The notes: generated by a model from the sequence alone, not told the origin. Shown: positions 51,778 to 60,742, counted from the first letter of the stretch. The stretch: 64,000 nt of DNA from Rhodobacterales bacterium (GCA_003249215.1 QKJR01000003.1:87068-151067); one strand, 5' to 3'. Translations and numbers: made by a program.

Positions 51778-52356
51778 TCAACGCTCGAGGATCAGCCGGT
51801 CGCGCGTCAGTTCCACCCGTGCAAAACGCGTCAGATAGGTCATCCCCATCAGCGACGTGTCCATCTCGCTGTCGTTGACCACGGCGCGGACATTCTCGTC
51901 ATGGATCGGACCAAGCTCCATCGATTTGATCCGCACTGGCGCGGTGGGGATCACGCCATTCGCGGTGCGCGCCTGCCCGATATAGGCAAGCCCCGCGGTG
52001 TCGATGCCGGCCCGTGCCGCGTCGCGCCGGGTCAGCACGACATCGGTCGCCCCGGTATCGACGACGAAGCGCACCGGCACGCCATTGACCGCCGCCGTCA
52101 GATAGTAATGCCCGTCGGGCGCGAGCGGCGCCTCGATCCGGCCGCCCTCGAGCACCGCCTGCCGCGGCAGGACCGTGGTCTTGATATCGTCCCAGAGCCC
52201 CGCGGCCGCGAGCGCCCCGAGGAAGATCAGCCCCCAGAGCGCGGCCTGTCGCACCGTCTCGCCGGGGCGGTGGCGGATCTGGATCAGGAAATAGCCCCCC
52301 ACCGCCACCAGCAGCAGCGCGAGATAGACCAGACGGGCGAAGTTTTCGGTATCCAT
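51778..52356 (-). CDS. Membrane-anchored retropepsin-like aspartic protease
   Basis: A 192-aa protein with two N-terminal hydrophobic helices (ARLVYLALLLVAVGGYFLI; AALWGLIFLGALAAAGLWDDI) and a C-terminal retropepsin-like domain of the TIGR02281 type. The catalytic motif is FVVDTGATDVVLTRRDA near 105, and VRIKSMELGPIHDENVRAVVND and SLMGMTYLTRF follow. Such one-domain proteases act as dimers; the substrate is unknown. Confidence 0.88.
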   Translation of the reverse strand: MDTENFARLVYLALLLVAVGGYFLIQIRHRPGETVRQAALWGLIFLGALAAAGLWDDIKTTVLPRQAVLEGGRIEAPLAPDGHYYLTAAVNGVPVRFVVDTGATDVVLTRRDAARAGIDTAGLAYIGQARTANGVIPTAPVRIKSMELGPIHDENVRAVVNDSEMDTSLMGMTYLTRFARVELTRDRLILER

Positions 52357-52447
52357 GCGCCCAATTTAGGCAGGCCGCGGCGGAATGCGAGGGGCCAATT
52401 GCCTCACCTTGGCGCGAGGGGGCGGGGGGGGGACGAAGGGCTCGCCT

Positions 52448-53068
52448 TCACCCCGCGATGACGCCCGCGCCCTTGAGCCCGTCGAGGATGAACTGGATCG
52501 CGAGCGCCGCGAGCAGCATCCCCAGAAGCCGCGTCACCACCATCGTGCCGGTGCGCCCCAGCACCCGTTCGAGGGGTGTGGCGAGCAGAAAGAGCACGAA
52601 GACGCAGGCCAGAACCGCGAGCATCACCAGATGCACGAAGAGGATATGCTGCGCATCGGCGCCGGGCGCCCCCGCGAGCAGGATCATCGTGGCCATCGCC
52701 CCGGGTCCCGCGATCAGCGGCGTTGCCAGCGGGAAGACCGAAGGGTCATGCGCGGGCTCGACCGACTGGCCCTCGCGGCGCTGGGTGCGGCGCTCGAAGA
52801 GCATGTCGAGCGCAGTCAGGAACAACAGAACCCCGCCCGCGATCCGGAAGGCGGGCATCGAGATGCCGATGCCCAAGAGGATCTTGTCGCCGAAGAGCCC
52901 GAAGAGCGTGAGCAGCCCCGCGCCGATCGCGATCGCGCGCAGCCCGACCGAGAGCCGCTGGCGGGCATTCATCCCCTGCGTCAGCGCGATGAAGAGCGGC
53001 GCGAGGCCGATCGGATCGACCACGACGAAAAGGGTGACGAAAGCGGTGATATATTCGGTGACCGGCAT
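52448..53068 (-). CDS. MarC-family integral membrane protein
   Basis: A 206-aa protein with six helices (ITAFVTLFVVVDPIGLAPLFIAL; LGIGISMPAFRIAGGVLLFLTALDML; LATPLIAGPGAMATMILLAG; LVMLAVLACVFVLFLLA; MLLAALAIQFILDGLKGAGV). VDPIG and PLIAGPGA are MarC/UPF0056 signatures. Function is unclear despite the old multiple-antibiotic-resistance name. The ATG at 53068 is used; the longer ORF overlaps the HTH gene. Confidence 0.92.
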   Translation of the reverse strand: MPVTEYITAFVTLFVVVDPIGLAPLFIALTQGMNARQRLSVGLRAIAIGAGLLTLFGLFGDKILLGIGISMPAFRIAGGVLLFLTALDMLFERRTQRREGQSVEPAHDPSVFPLATPLIAGPGAMATMILLAGAPGADAQHILFVHLVMLAVLACVFVLFLLATPLERVLGRTGTMVVTRLLGMLLAALAIQFILDGLKGAGVIAG

Positions 53069-53078
53069 GGCGCCGACC

Positions 53079-53474
53079 CTAGCCGGATCCGGGCGGCGGC
53101 GCCAGTGGGGCCGGGGCCTCTGCGGAGGGGCTGGGCGGATCGGGGGGCAGAACGGCGCGGATCTTGTCGCCGAGGCTGCGCGCGCCCGCGGCGATCCGGG
53201 TATCGGCATGGGCCTCGGCCAGACGCAGGAGGTGTTCGAGCGCGGCGAGCTCTTCGGGCAGGAGCACGAGCGGCGGCAGCGCGACCGCCCGGCGCAGCAT
53301 GTAGCCCACACCGCGCGAGCCGATCACCGGCACGTCATAGGCCTGTAGCTCGGCCATGTCGCGCCAGATCGTGCGCTCGGACACGCCGAGCCGCGCCGCG
53401 AGATCGCGGGCGCGGTGCATCTCGCCGTCGCGCAGAAGCGCGATCAGATGTTGCAGGCGGTCGTTGCGGCGCAT
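53079..53474 (-). CDS. HTH type 11 transcriptional regulator lacking a WYL domain
   Basis: A 131-aa protein. Residues 1-60 are a winged helix of the YafY/HTH_11 type (RNDRLQHLIALLRDGEMHRARDLAARLGVSERTIWRDMAELQAYDVPVIGSRGVGYML). The usual 230-aa proteins continue with a WYL ligand domain; here only a helical stretch (PEELAALEHLLRLAEAHADTRIAAGARSLGDKIRAVLP) and a Pro-rich tail follow. A perfect dyad sits 43 bases upstream of its start. It is next to marC, which it may not control. Confidence 0.82.
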   Translation of the reverse strand: MRRNDRLQHLIALLRDGEMHRARDLAARLGVSERTIWRDMAELQAYDVPVIGSRGVGYMLRRAVALPPLVLLPEELAALEHLLRLAEAHADTRIAAGARSLGDKIRAVLPPDPPSPSAEAPAPLAPPPGSG

Positions 53475-53516
53475 GGGGCCTCCGGTCTGCCCGCAACTCT
53501 AGCAGTCGGGCCTGCA

Positions 53517-53536
53517 ACTGACAATTAACTGTCAGT
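53517..53536. promoter_or_regulatory. Dyad operator ACTGACA-N6-TGTCAGT
   Basis: A perfect 7-bp dyad with centre ATTAAC, in the spacer between the HTH gene (minus) and tatA (plus). Likely autoregulatory site of the HTH protein. Confidence 0.65.
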
Positions 53537-53556
53537 AATCTGGCCCCGCAGGCCGG

Positions 53557-53588
53557 GCCGGGCCGGAATCGGTCTTTTCCGGCCCGGC
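53557..53588 (+). other. 12-bp stem hairpin in the tatA leader region
   Basis: GCCGGGCCGGAA / TTCCGGCCCGGC with loop TCGGTCTT, about 70 bases ahead of tatA. No T-run follows on the plus strand. Confidence 0.7.
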
Positions 53589-53658
53589 TCCATTCCGTAA
53601 ATGTGGAACCGACCCGGTGCAAAGGCACCCCCCGCCATCTGAAAGACGAGGAAGACAC

Positions 53659-53871
53659 ATGCTCAACAACATCGGCCTGCCCGGCCTTCTCCTGATCGCC
53701 GTCGTGGTGCTCGTGCTCTTCGGGCGCGGCAAGATCTCGTCGCTGATGGGCGAGGTCGGCAAGGGCATCACCGCCTTCAAGAAGGGCGTGAACGACGGCA
53801 CCAAGGAAATCGAAGAGGCCGCCACCGACGAGACCAAGGACGTGACGCCCACTGAGAAGGACAAGGCCTGA
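53659..53871 (+). CDS. tatA: Sec-independent translocase subunit TatA
   Basis: A 70-aa pore-forming subunit: transmembrane helix ([21 protein letters not shown]) with the FGRGKI hinge, amphipathic helix [18 protein letters not shown] and an acidic tail. GAGGAAG precedes the ATG. First gene of tatABC-DUF815. The Tat pathway exports folded cofactor proteins such as SoxB, SoxC and SoxYZ encoded above. Confidence 0.96.
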   Translation: MLNNIGLPGLLLIAVVVLVLFGRGKISSLMGEVGKGITAFKKGVNDGTKEIEEAATDETKDVTPTEKDKA

Positions 53872-53896
53872 CGCCGGCGGCGGGGTCTGATCCGAG

Positions 53897-54526
53897 ATGT
53901 TCGATATCGGTTGGAGCGAGCTTCTGGTGATCGGCGTCGTGGCGCTGATCGTGGTGGGGCCCAAGGATCTGCCCGGCATGTTCCATGCGCTGGGGCGGAT
54001 GACGGCCAAGGCCCGGGGCATGGCGCGCGAGTTCTCGCGCGCGATGGAGGATGCCGCGCGCGACACCGGCCTCAATGAGGCCGCGGGCTCGATCAAGGAT
54101 CTCAAGGGGATCGCCTCGAAGAAGTCGCTCGGGCTCGATGCGCTCGAGAAGGCGACCGAGCGGTTCGAGAAATGGGAGCCGAAGATGCCCGGCGCGGCCA
54201 AGACCGCCGCGGCGGCCACCGGGGCCGCAGCTCCGGCCAGCGCCTTCCCCTCCGATCCCGAGGATGTCTTCGACGACGAGCTCGCCGATGAGCCCGCGCC
54301 CGCCGCACCCAAGCCTGCCGTGAAGCCGGCCGCACCCAAGCCCGCCGCCAAGGCCAAAAGTGCGGTGAAACCTGCCGCCAAGGCCGAGAAACCGGCCAAG
54401 ACCGCGAAGCCGGTCGCCTCCAAGACCGCCGCCGCAAAACCGGCCAAATCCGCCGAGACCGCCGCCGCCAAACCGGCGCGCAAACCTGCGGCCAGGAAGA
54501 CCCCCGCCAAGAAGGGCGACGCATGA
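53897..54526 (+). CDS. tatB: Twin-arginine translocase subunit TatB
   Basis: A 209-aa protein with the TatB start [35 protein letters not shown], an amphipathic helix and a long Lys/Pro/Ala repetitive tail ([15 protein letters not shown]), longer than E. coli TatB (171 aa). It binds Tat signal peptides with TatC. Its stop overlaps the tatC start by 4 nt. Confidence 0.95.
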   Translation: MFDIGWSELLVIGVVALIVVGPKDLPGMFHALGRMTAKARGMAREFSRAMEDAARDTGLNEAAGSIKDLKGIASKKSLGLDALEKATERFEKWEPKMPGAAKTAAAATGAAAPASAFPSDPEDVFDDELADEPAPAAPKPAVKPAAPKPAAKAKSAVKPAAKAEKPAKTAKPVASKTAAAKPAKSAETAAAKPARKPAARKTPAKKGDA

Positions 54527-55377
54527 GCTCGCAAGACCAGATCGACGAATCCGCCGCCCCGCTCATCGAGCATCTGGCCGAGTTGCGCACCCGCATCCTC
54601 TATGCGCTCGGCGCCTTCATCGCGGCGATGGTGCTCTGCTATCTCGTCTGGAACCCGATCTTCAACTTCCTGACCCAGCCGATCTGCCACGCGCTCGCCG
54701 ATCGCGGCCAGCAATGCGGGCTCTATCTGATCAAGCTGCAGGAAGGCTTCTTCGTCGCGATCAACATCTCCTTCCTCGGGGGCTTCGCACTCAGCTTCCC
54801 GGTGATCGGCTATCAGCTCTGGCGCTTCGTCGCGCCGGGGCTCTACCGCTCCGAGAAACAGGCCTTCCTGCCGTTCCTGATCGCCTCGCCGATCATGTTC
54901 TTCGCGGGCGCGGCCTTCGCCTATTACGTCATCCTGCCGATGGCCTTCGCCTTCTTCCTCGGCTTCCAGCAGGGCGGGCTCGACCCGGCCGCGGGAGCCG
55001 CGAACGAGATGGCGGCGATCGGTTTTCAGGGCTCGGTGCAGGAATATCTCTCGCTCACGATGAAATTCGTGATGGCCTTCGGGATCTGCTTCCAGCTTCC
55101 TGTGCTGCTCACGCTGATGGGCAAGGCCGGGCTCGTCTCGGCCAAGGGTCTGGCGAACATGCGCAAATATGCGGTGGTGGTGATCCTGATCGTCGCCGCG
55201 GTCGCCACGCCCCCCGATGTGGTCAGTCAGGTGATCCTGTTCTCGGTGGTCTATGGTCTCTACGAGATCTCGATCCAGCTCGTCGCCCGCATCGAGAAGA
55301 CGCGCGAGGCGCGGATGCGCGCCGAGGGTACTTGGGTCGGGGATGACGCGGACGAAGACGAAGAGCCCAAGGCATGA
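54523..55377 (+). CDS. tatC: Twin-arginine translocase subunit TatC
   Basis: A 284-aa protein with six helices; [17 protein letters not shown] at the N-terminus and [23 protein letters not shown] after helix 2 are the TatC signature, and the conserved Glu precedes helix 3. It recognises the RR motif. The 3' end overlaps the next gene by 4 nt. Confidence 0.97.
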   Translation: MSSQDQIDESAAPLIEHLAELRTRILYALGAFIAAMVLCYLVWNPIFNFLTQPICHALADRGQQCGLYLIKLQEGFFVAINISFLGGFALSFPVIGYQLWRFVAPGLYRSEKQAFLPFLIASPIMFFAGAAFAYYVILPMAFAFFLGFQQGGLDPAAGAANEMAAIGFQGSVQEYLSLTMKFVMAFGICFQLPVLLTLMGKAGLVSAKGLANMRKYAVVVILIVAAVATPPDVVSQVILFSVVYGLYEISIQLVARIEKTREARMRAEGTWVGDDADEDEEPKA

Positions 55378-56210
55378 GCGATCCGCTGATCCGCATCGCC
55401 GAGGCGCTCGAACGCCTCGCCCCGGCGCCGGCGCCCGCGCCCGACTTCGGCGCGGCCGAGGCCTTCGTCTGGGCTACCGCACCCGATCGGCTGGTGCCGG
55501 TGGTTTCGGTCAACCGGGTCGATCTGGCGCTTCTGAAGGGCATCGACCGGGCGCGCGATACGCTTCTGGCCAATACGCTGCAATTCGCCCGCGGGGCGGC
55601 GGCCAACAACGCGCTTCTCTGGGGCGCGCGCGGCATGGGCAAGAGCAGCCTCGTGAAGGCGGTTCATGCCGAGGTGCTGCGGCAGGGGCTGCCGCTCAAG
55701 CTCGTGGAGCTTGCGCGCGAGGATCTGGCCTCGGTCGGGCGGCTGCTCAATCACCTGCGCGCCTCGGGGCAGCGGTTTGTCCTCTTTTGCGACGATCTCA
55801 GCTTCAGCCATGATGATCAGCACTATAAGTCGCTGAAAGCCGTGCTCGATGGCGGGATCGAGGGACGGCCGGCGAATGTGCTCTTTTACGCCACCTCGAA
55901 CCGCCGCCACCTGATGCCGCGCGACATGATCGAGAACGAGCGTTCGACCGCGATCAACCCCTCCGAGGCGGTCGAGGAAAAGGTCTCGCTCTCGGATCGC
56001 TTCGGCCTCTGGCTCGGCTTCCACCCCTGCGATCAGGACGAGTTTTTCGCGATGATCGAGGGCTATTGCGCGGCCCATGGGCTCGATCTCGATCCCGAAG
56101 CGGTGCGCGCCGAGGCGGTCGAATGGTATCGCACCCGCGGCTCGCGGTCGGGGCGGGTGGCATGGCAGTTCTTCACCGATCTCGCCGGGCGCCACGGTAT
56201 CGCCTTGTGA
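55374..56210 (+). CDS. DUF815 AAA-type ATP-binding protein
   Basis: A 278-aa cytosolic AAA+ protein of the DUF815 family. Walker A is [13 protein letters not shown] near 83-95, Walker [11 protein letters not shown] near 140 and a sensor-type [10 protein letters not shown] near 180; the C-terminal lid follows. Function is not established. Overlap with tatC (ATGA) suggests co-translation, but a role in Tat export has not been shown to my knowledge. Confidence 0.9.
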   Translation: MSDPLIRIAEALERLAPAPAPAPDFGAAEAFVWATAPDRLVPVVSVNRVDLALLKGIDRARDTLLANTLQFARGAAANNALLWGARGMGKSSLVKAVHAEVLRQGLPLKLVELAREDLASVGRLLNHLRASGQRFVLFCDDLSFSHDDQHYKSLKAVLDGGIEGRPANVLFYATSNRRHLMPRDMIENERSTAINPSEAVEEKVSLSDRFGLWLGFHPCDQDEFFAMIEGYCAAHGLDLDPEAVRAEAVEWYRTRGSRSGRVAWQFFTDLAGRHGIAL

Positions 56211-56221
56211 CCCGCCGGGCA

Positions 56222-56293
56222 GGGGGGCTGCGCGCCCCCCTCTTGGCTGACGCCAATTCACCCCTCGGGATATTTCGGCACAGGTGAGGGGTG
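56222..56293 (+). repeat. Composite palindromic element, copy A4
   Basis: Starting 12 bases after the DUF815 stop: hairpin GGGGGGC-TGCGC-GCCCCCC (56222-56240), hairpin TTGGC-TGAC-GCCAA (56243-56256), then CACCCCTC-GGGATATTTcggCACAGGT-GAGGGGTG (56259-56293). Here the large hairpin is replaced by a short one closing over GGGATATTT. Confidence 0.8.
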
Positions 56294-56376
56294 GCTTCGG
56301 TTGCCGGGGCGGCGGGCTGTCCGGGCGCCGAACCTGCAGTCGCGTGTTGGAACAGCGGGCCTTTATTGGGAACATT

Positions 56377-56406
56377 TTGACGTCAGTCATTCAACAACTA
56401 CGCCAT
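56377..56406 (+). promoter_or_regulatory. Candidate promoter of the DoxX gene
   Basis: TTGACG (56377-56382) and CATATC (56401-56406) are 18 bases apart, and TGACGTCA is a palindrome over the -35. This is an AT-richer island in the spacer. Confidence 0.4.
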
Positions 56407-56484
56407 ATCGTGCGTAATCATCCGGGCGTATCTCCTTGGTCATCAGATCACACACCGCCGATGCGGTGCTTCAGGAGAGAGAAA

Positions 56485-56904
56485 ATGACCAACCTTCTTC
56501 AAGACTTCGGCTTCGGCTCGACCACTGCCATCGCCGCCGCCGCCCTGATCCTGCGCCTTGCGCTTGGCGGGCTCTTCCTTGCCCATGCCTGGCTCAAGGT
56601 CTTCGTCTTCACGCCGGCCGGCGCCGCGGGCTATTTCAAATCTCTGGGCCTGCCGGGCCTCTTCGCCTATCTCACCATCGCGGCCGAAGTGCTGGGCGGT
56701 GCCGCGCTGATCCTCGGGTTCCAGACGAGCCTCGTCGCGCTGCTGCTGGTGCCGGTGATCCTCGGCGCCACGATCTTCGGCCATATCCGCAACGGCTTCT
56801 GGTTCACCAATGAAAACGGTGGCTGGGAATATCCCGCCTTCTGGACGCTGACGCTGGTGGTGCAGGCGCTGATCGGCGGCGGGGCCTTCGCGCTCACCGC
56901 CTGA
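56485..56904 (+). CDS. DoxX-family membrane protein
   Basis: A 139-aa protein with four helices: LRLALGGLFLAHAWLKVFVF, GLFAYLTIAAEVLGGAALILGF, LVALLLVPVILGATIFGH and LTLVVQALIGGGAFAL. LxxGGLFLxHG-like and AEVLGGAALILG are DoxX-family marks. Functions vary (quinone-linked, thiosulfate:quinone oxidoreductase in archaea, detoxification). A sulfur role is tempting given the sox genes 6 kb away but not supported by the sequence. GGAGAGAG precedes the ATG. Confidence 0.88.
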   Translation: MTNLLQDFGFGSTTAIAAAALILRLALGGLFLAHAWLKVFVFTPAGAAGYFKSLGLPGLFAYLTIAAEVLGGAALILGFQTSLVALLLVPVILGATIFGHIRNGFWFTNENGGWEYPAFWTLTLVVQALIGGGAFALTA

Positions 56905-56918
56905 CGAAAGGGGCCGTG

Positions 56919-56973
56919 CCCTTTTCCTGGTGAAAATACTCCATGGGGGTGCGGGGGTGTGAAACCCCCGCCT
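56919..56973 (-). repeat. Palindromic element, copy B6 (half)
   Basis: Read on the minus strand behind the exchanger gene: GCGGGGG-TTTCACA-CCCCCGC, then ATGGAGTATTTTCACCAGGAAAAGGG. Only one large arm is present. Confidence 0.75.
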
Positions 56974-56975
56974 CG

Positions 56976-58655
56976 CTACATCAACAGCAGCACCAACACC
57001 TGTGGCGCGAGAATGCGCAGACACATGACCAAGGGGTAGACGCTCGCATAGCCGATTGACTGCGCCGCCGAGGGCGACATCGCATTGGCGAAGGCAAGCG
57101 CCGGCGGATCGGTCATCGAACCGGCCAGAACCCCCGCGAGGCTCAGGTAATTCACCCTCCAGATCAGCCGCGCGGCAAAGCCCACGATCAGGAGCGGCGT
57201 GATCGTGATCACCGCGCCATAGGCCATCCAAGTGAACCCGTCGCCCGCGAGCAGCGTCTCGAGAAAGCCCGCGCCCGCCTTGAGCCCGACGGCGGCGAGG
57301 AAGAGCACGATGCCAAGCTCGCGCAGCGCATGGTTCGCCACCGGCGGCATGAAGAAGACGAAGGGCCCGAAGAAGCCGAGCCGCGAGAGCGCGATGGCGA
57401 CGATGAGCGGCCCGCCCGCAAGGCCGAGCTTCAGCGGCGCGGGCAGGCCCGGCACCGCAATCGGGATCGAGCCGAGCAGCACGCCCAGCACGATGCCGAT
57501 GAAGACGGCCGAGAATTGGACGGTTTCGAGGCCCTTGCGCTGATCGCCGAAGAGCCCCTTGATCGCGTCGATATCCTCGCGCGCGCCGACCACCGTCAGG
57601 ATATCGCCGAATTGCAGCGCGAGGCCACCCTCGGCCGGCACCTCGGTCCCCGCCCGCATCACCCGCGAGATCGTCACCGCCCGCTCGGTCAGGCCAAAGT
57701 CGCGGATATGCCGGCCGAGCGCGCGTTTCTCGGTCACGGCGATCCGCTCCCAGCTCAGCGCCGAGCCCTTGGTGGTGGTCAGGCCGACATCGACCTCTTC
57801 GCCGAGGATGAGCTGCATTTCATGCAGCTTCTCGCGCGGGCCGACGATATGCAGGATGTCGCCCCGCGCGAGCACCGTGTCACGTTTCGGCGCGATGAGC
57901 TGATCGCCCTTGCGCATCCGCGAGACCACCACGCCATGATCGAAGAGCTCGGGCACCTCGCCGAGCGTGAGCCCCTCGAGATTGGCGTTCTGCACCTTGA
58001 GGTTCATCGCCGGAAGCTGCGCCGCGCCACTCTTGCGGGCGGCCTCGAACTCGGCCTCCTCAGTGGGGATCGAGATCTTCAGCACCGTGCGCACGATCAT
58101 CATCGCGCTCAGGATGCCCAGGATTCCGAACGGATAGGCGACGGCATAGCCTAGGCTAGGCAGCGCCGATTGCTCGGGCGGCACGCCGATATCCTTGAGG
58201 ACCTGCGTCGCGGCGCCAAGGCCCGGCGTGTTCGTCACCGCCCCCGACATCAGCCCCACGAGCGCGGGCACCGGCGTGTCCGTGATCAGCGCCAGAAGCG
58301 CGGTGATCGCCACGCCCAGAAGAACGATCGAGGCCGCGATCAGGTTCAGTTGCAGCCCCGAGCGTTGCAGCGTGGAAAAGAAGCCCGGTCCGACCTGAAT
58401 GCCGATCGTGAAGACGAAGAGGATAAGCCCGAATTCCCGCACGAATTCGATCGTGGGCGCATCGAAATGCAGTCCCGCCGCCTCGGCGAGATGCCCCACG
58501 AAGATCCCCGCAAAGAGCACCCCGCCGATCCCGAGGCCGACGCCCCGCAAGGTCAGGCCCCCGAGCAGAAGCCCGAGCGCGCCGGCGAGCGAAAGCGCCG
58601 CCGTGGCAAGCGCCACAGCCGGAAGGGAGTGCAGAAAGTCGAGAAGCGCGCCCAT
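56976..58655 (-). CDS. AspT/YidE-type transporter with TrkA-C domains
   Basis: A 559-aa inner-membrane protein of the aspartate:alanine exchanger family (YidE/YbjL duplication). Helices 1-5 (about 15-185), two cytoplasmic TrkA-C (RCK_C) domains (about 205-370; LEGLTLGEVPELFDHGVVVSRMRKGDQLI and RHIRDFGLTERAVTISRVMRAG), then helices 6-10. Family members exchange amino or carboxylic acids, and the TrkA-C parts may sense nucleotides. Substrate unknown. It is monocistronic. Confidence 0.9.
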   Translation of the reverse strand: MGALLDFLHSLPAVALATAALSLAGALGLLLGGLTLRGVGLGIGGVLFAGIFVGHLAEAAGLHFDAPTIEFVREFGLILFVFTIGIQVGPGFFSTLQRSGLQLNLIAASIVLLGVAITALLALITDTPVPALVGLMSGAVTNTPGLGAATQVLKDIGVPPEQSALPSLGYAVAYPFGILGILSAMMIVRTVLKISIPTEEAEFEAARKSGAAQLPAMNLKVQNANLEGLTLGEVPELFDHGVVVSRMRKGDQLIAPKRDTVLARGDILHIVGPREKLHEMQLILGEEVDVGLTTTKGSALSWERIAVTEKRALGRHIRDFGLTERAVTISRVMRAGTEVPAEGGLALQFGDILTVVGAREDIDAIKGLFGDQRKGLETVQFSAVFIGIVLGVLLGSIPIAVPGLPAPLKLGLAGGPLIVAIALSRLGFFGPFVFFMPPVANHALRELGIVLFLAAVGLKAGAGFLETLLAGDGFTWMAYGAVITITPLLIVGFAARLIWRVNYLSLAGVLAGSMTDPPALAFANAMSPSAAQSIGYASVYPLVMCLRILAPQVLVLLLM

Positions 58656-58762
58656 GATCAGGCCTCATGCTGCGTTGCGGCATTGGCGCAGGGTGCACAT
58701 CCGGGGGCGCGCGGTCAATCGCCCGTTGCAGAGAATTCAGCCGAGGCGGGCGAAATCGCGCG

Positions 58763-59974
58763 CTATTGCAGATAGGGCATCGGATCGACGCTGTCGAAGC
58801 CCTGCCGCACCTCGAAATGTACGAAGCCGGGTTCGCCCGCGCGGACCTTGGCGATGGTTTGACCACGCTTGACCGTGTCGCCCTTCTTCACCGTGATGCC
58901 GTCGATATTGGCATAGACGGTCAGGAGCCCGCCGTCGTGGCGCAGCACGAGGATCGGCACCTGCTCGGTGTCCTTGGTGATCGCGGCGACGGTGCCGGCC
59001 TCGGCCGCGGCGACCGCGGTGCCCGGCGCCGCGGCGATATCGACGCCGTCGTTCTTCTTCTTGACATAGGGCCGGATGATCGAACCCGAAACCGGCATCT
59101 GCAGCTTGGATTTGCTCGCGGCCGCGCTGCGGGTGGTGCCGAGATCGGGGGCCGCGGATTTGTCGACCGGGGTGCTCGCCTTGGGCGGGGTCTCGGCGGG
59201 CAGGGGCTTGGCGGCCGAGGGCGGCGTGGGCGTGGGCGAGCCGGTGCCCGGCTCGGTCGTCACCGCAACCGGATCGGGGCGCGCGGGCGCCTTGGCCGAA
59301 GCGACCGGGATCAACAGATATTGCCCTTCGCGCACCGACAGATCCGCGGGCAGGCCGTTCCATTCGGCAAGCGACTTGACCGGCACATCGTAATAGCGCG
59401 CGATCGAATAGGCGGTCTCGCCGCGGGCGACCTTGTGGCGCGTGGGCTCGGGGCCTGCGGCGGGGGCGGTCGGGGCAGGGGCCGCGGCCGTGGTCGCGGG
59501 CTTGCCCGCTTCGGCGCGGTCGATCGCGGTGGAGGCGATCGAGGTGATGTCGATCGTCTCGGCGCCAAGGGCACCGGTGCCGGCCGGGGCGGCGCTCGCG
59601 ACGGCGGTGGGTTCGGTCACGCGGCGGGGCAGGGCGAGCACCTCGCCCGCGCGCAGGGTGGTGTCGGGGCTGATCGCGTTGTAGCGCGCAAGCTCGCCCG
59701 CATCGAGGCCGATCCGGCTGGCGAGGCTCGCGGCCGTATCGCCGCGCCGTGCGACCGCGACCTGATATCCCGGATAGGAGATCACGCCGCGCGCATCGGG
59801 ATCGGGCCGTGCCTCGGTCGCGCCCTTCGCGGCGCTCGTCGTGTCAAATCCGATCTGGCCGAAATTGCGCAGATCGGCGTCGAAGGTGCCATCGGCATCG
59901 CAGGCGGCCAGAAGCCCGAGCGCGGTGCTCGCGAGCGCTGCACGCATCAGGCGGCGGGAAAGGGGAAGGGTCAT
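58763..59974 (-). CDS. LysM/M23 (LytM-like) lipoprotein, NlpD type with degenerate active site
   Basis: A 403-aa lipoprotein with lipobox LAAC (MRAALASTALGLLAAC), LysM 1 near 70-115 (YQVAVARRGDTAASLASRIGLDAGELARYN), LysM 2 near 185-230 (HKVARGETAYSIARYYDVPVKSLAEWNGL), and a C-terminal M23 fold near 290-400. The usual zinc motif H-x-G-x-D is NDGVD here and the final HxH is VHF, so two of the metal ligands are replaced. Like NlpD and EnvC it probably activates amidases rather than cutting peptidoglycan. It follows surE-pcm, the standard nlpD neighbourhood. Confidence 0.9.
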   Translation of the reverse strand: MTLPLSRRLMRAALASTALGLLAACDADGTFDADLRNFGQIGFDTTSAAKGATEARPDPDARGVISYPGYQVAVARRGDTAASLASRIGLDAGELARYNAISPDTTLRAGEVLALPRRVTEPTAVASAAPAGTGALGAETIDITSIASTAIDRAEAGKPATTAAAPAPTAPAAGPEPTRHKVARGETAYSIARYYDVPVKSLAEWNGLPADLSVREGQYLLIPVASAKAPARPDPVAVTTEPGTGSPTPTPPSAAKPLPAETPPKASTPVDKSAAPDLGTTRSAAASKSKLQMPVSGSIIRPYVKKKNDGVDIAAAPGTAVAAAEAGTVAAITKDTEQVPILVLRHDGGLLTVYANIDGITVKKGDTVKRGQTIAKVRAGEPGFVHFEVRQGFDSVDPMPYLQ

Positions 59975-60026
59975 CGGCTCGGTCCTCGTCGTCTGTCGGC
60001 CCCTCGACGGGCTCTTGATCCTCTCT

Positions 60027-60063
60027 GGTGGTCCCAGTCTGGTGGTCCCAGTCTGGAGGTCCC
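60027..60063. repeat. 14-bp tandem repeat upstream of the LysM/M23 gene
   Basis: Two perfect units GGTGGTCCCAGTCT and a partial third (GGAGGTCCC) fill the pcm-nlpD spacer. Confidence 0.8.
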
Positions 60064-60070
60064 GGCGAGC

Positions 60071-60742
60071 CTAGTCGCTCGCCATGCCCTCGACCAGCGG
60101 CACGAAGCGCACCGGGCGCAATTCTTCGTAATCGAAGCCGGTTTCGAGGCGCCGCACACGGATCAGGCTCTGGACCGTGTCGGACTGGCCCACGGGAAGC
60201 ACCATGATACCGCCGATCTTGAGCTGGGACAACAGGGGGCCGGGTGGATCCTCGGCCGCGGCGGTCACCAGAATCCGGTCGAAGGGCGCCTGTTCGGGCA
60301 GCCCACGCGAGCCATCGCCCGCCCGCGCCACGATATTGGTCAGATCGAGCCGGCGAAACAGTTCCTCGGCCTCGCGCACGAGGCGGCGGTGGCGGTCGAT
60401 GGTATGGACGCGCCGCGCCAGACAGGCGAGCACCGCCGCCTGATAGCCCGAGCCGGTGCCGACCTCGAGCACGGTGTCGCGCGTGCCCACATCGAGCGCC
60501 TGGGTCATCAGCCCGACGATCGAGGGCTGGCTGATCGTCTGGCCGCAGGCGATGGGCAGCGGCATGTCCTCATAGGCGCGCGCGGAAAAGAGGCCGCGCA
60601 CGAACTGGCCGCGGTCGATCCGCTCCATCGCGGCGAGGACCCGGGCCTCGGTCACCCCCTTCGAGCGCAGCCCGAAGAGAAAGCGCATCTTGCGCTCGGC
60701 GAGCTCCTCGGGGCCAAGAGGGGGCTCGGGCGTCTCGGTCAT
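60071..60742 (-). CDS. pcm: Protein-L-isoaspartate O-methyltransferase
   Basis: A 223-aa SAM-dependent methyltransferase that repairs isoaspartyl residues. Motifs: [24 protein letters not shown] near 60-83 (substrate loop) and motif [17 protein letters not shown] near 90-105. Overlaps the surE stop by 4 nt, as in the common surE-pcm-nlpD order. Confidence 0.96.
   Translation of the reverse strand: MTETPEPPLGPEELAERKMRFLFGLRSKGVTEARVLAAMERIDRGQFVRGLFSARAYEDMPLPIACGQTISQPSIVGLMTQALDVGTRDTVLEVGTGSGYQAAVLACLARRVHTIDRHRRLVREAEELFRRLDLTNIVARAGDGSRGLPEQAPFDRILVTAAAEDPPGPLLSQLKIGGIMVLPVGQSDTVQSLIRVRRLETGFDYEELRPVRFVPLVEGMASD

Noticed and set aside
56485-56904. DoxX gene as DoxD-type thiosulfate:quinone oxidoreductase subunit
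   Set aside because: Only the general DoxX fold is visible; no partner doxA gene and no sequence feature specific to DoxD.
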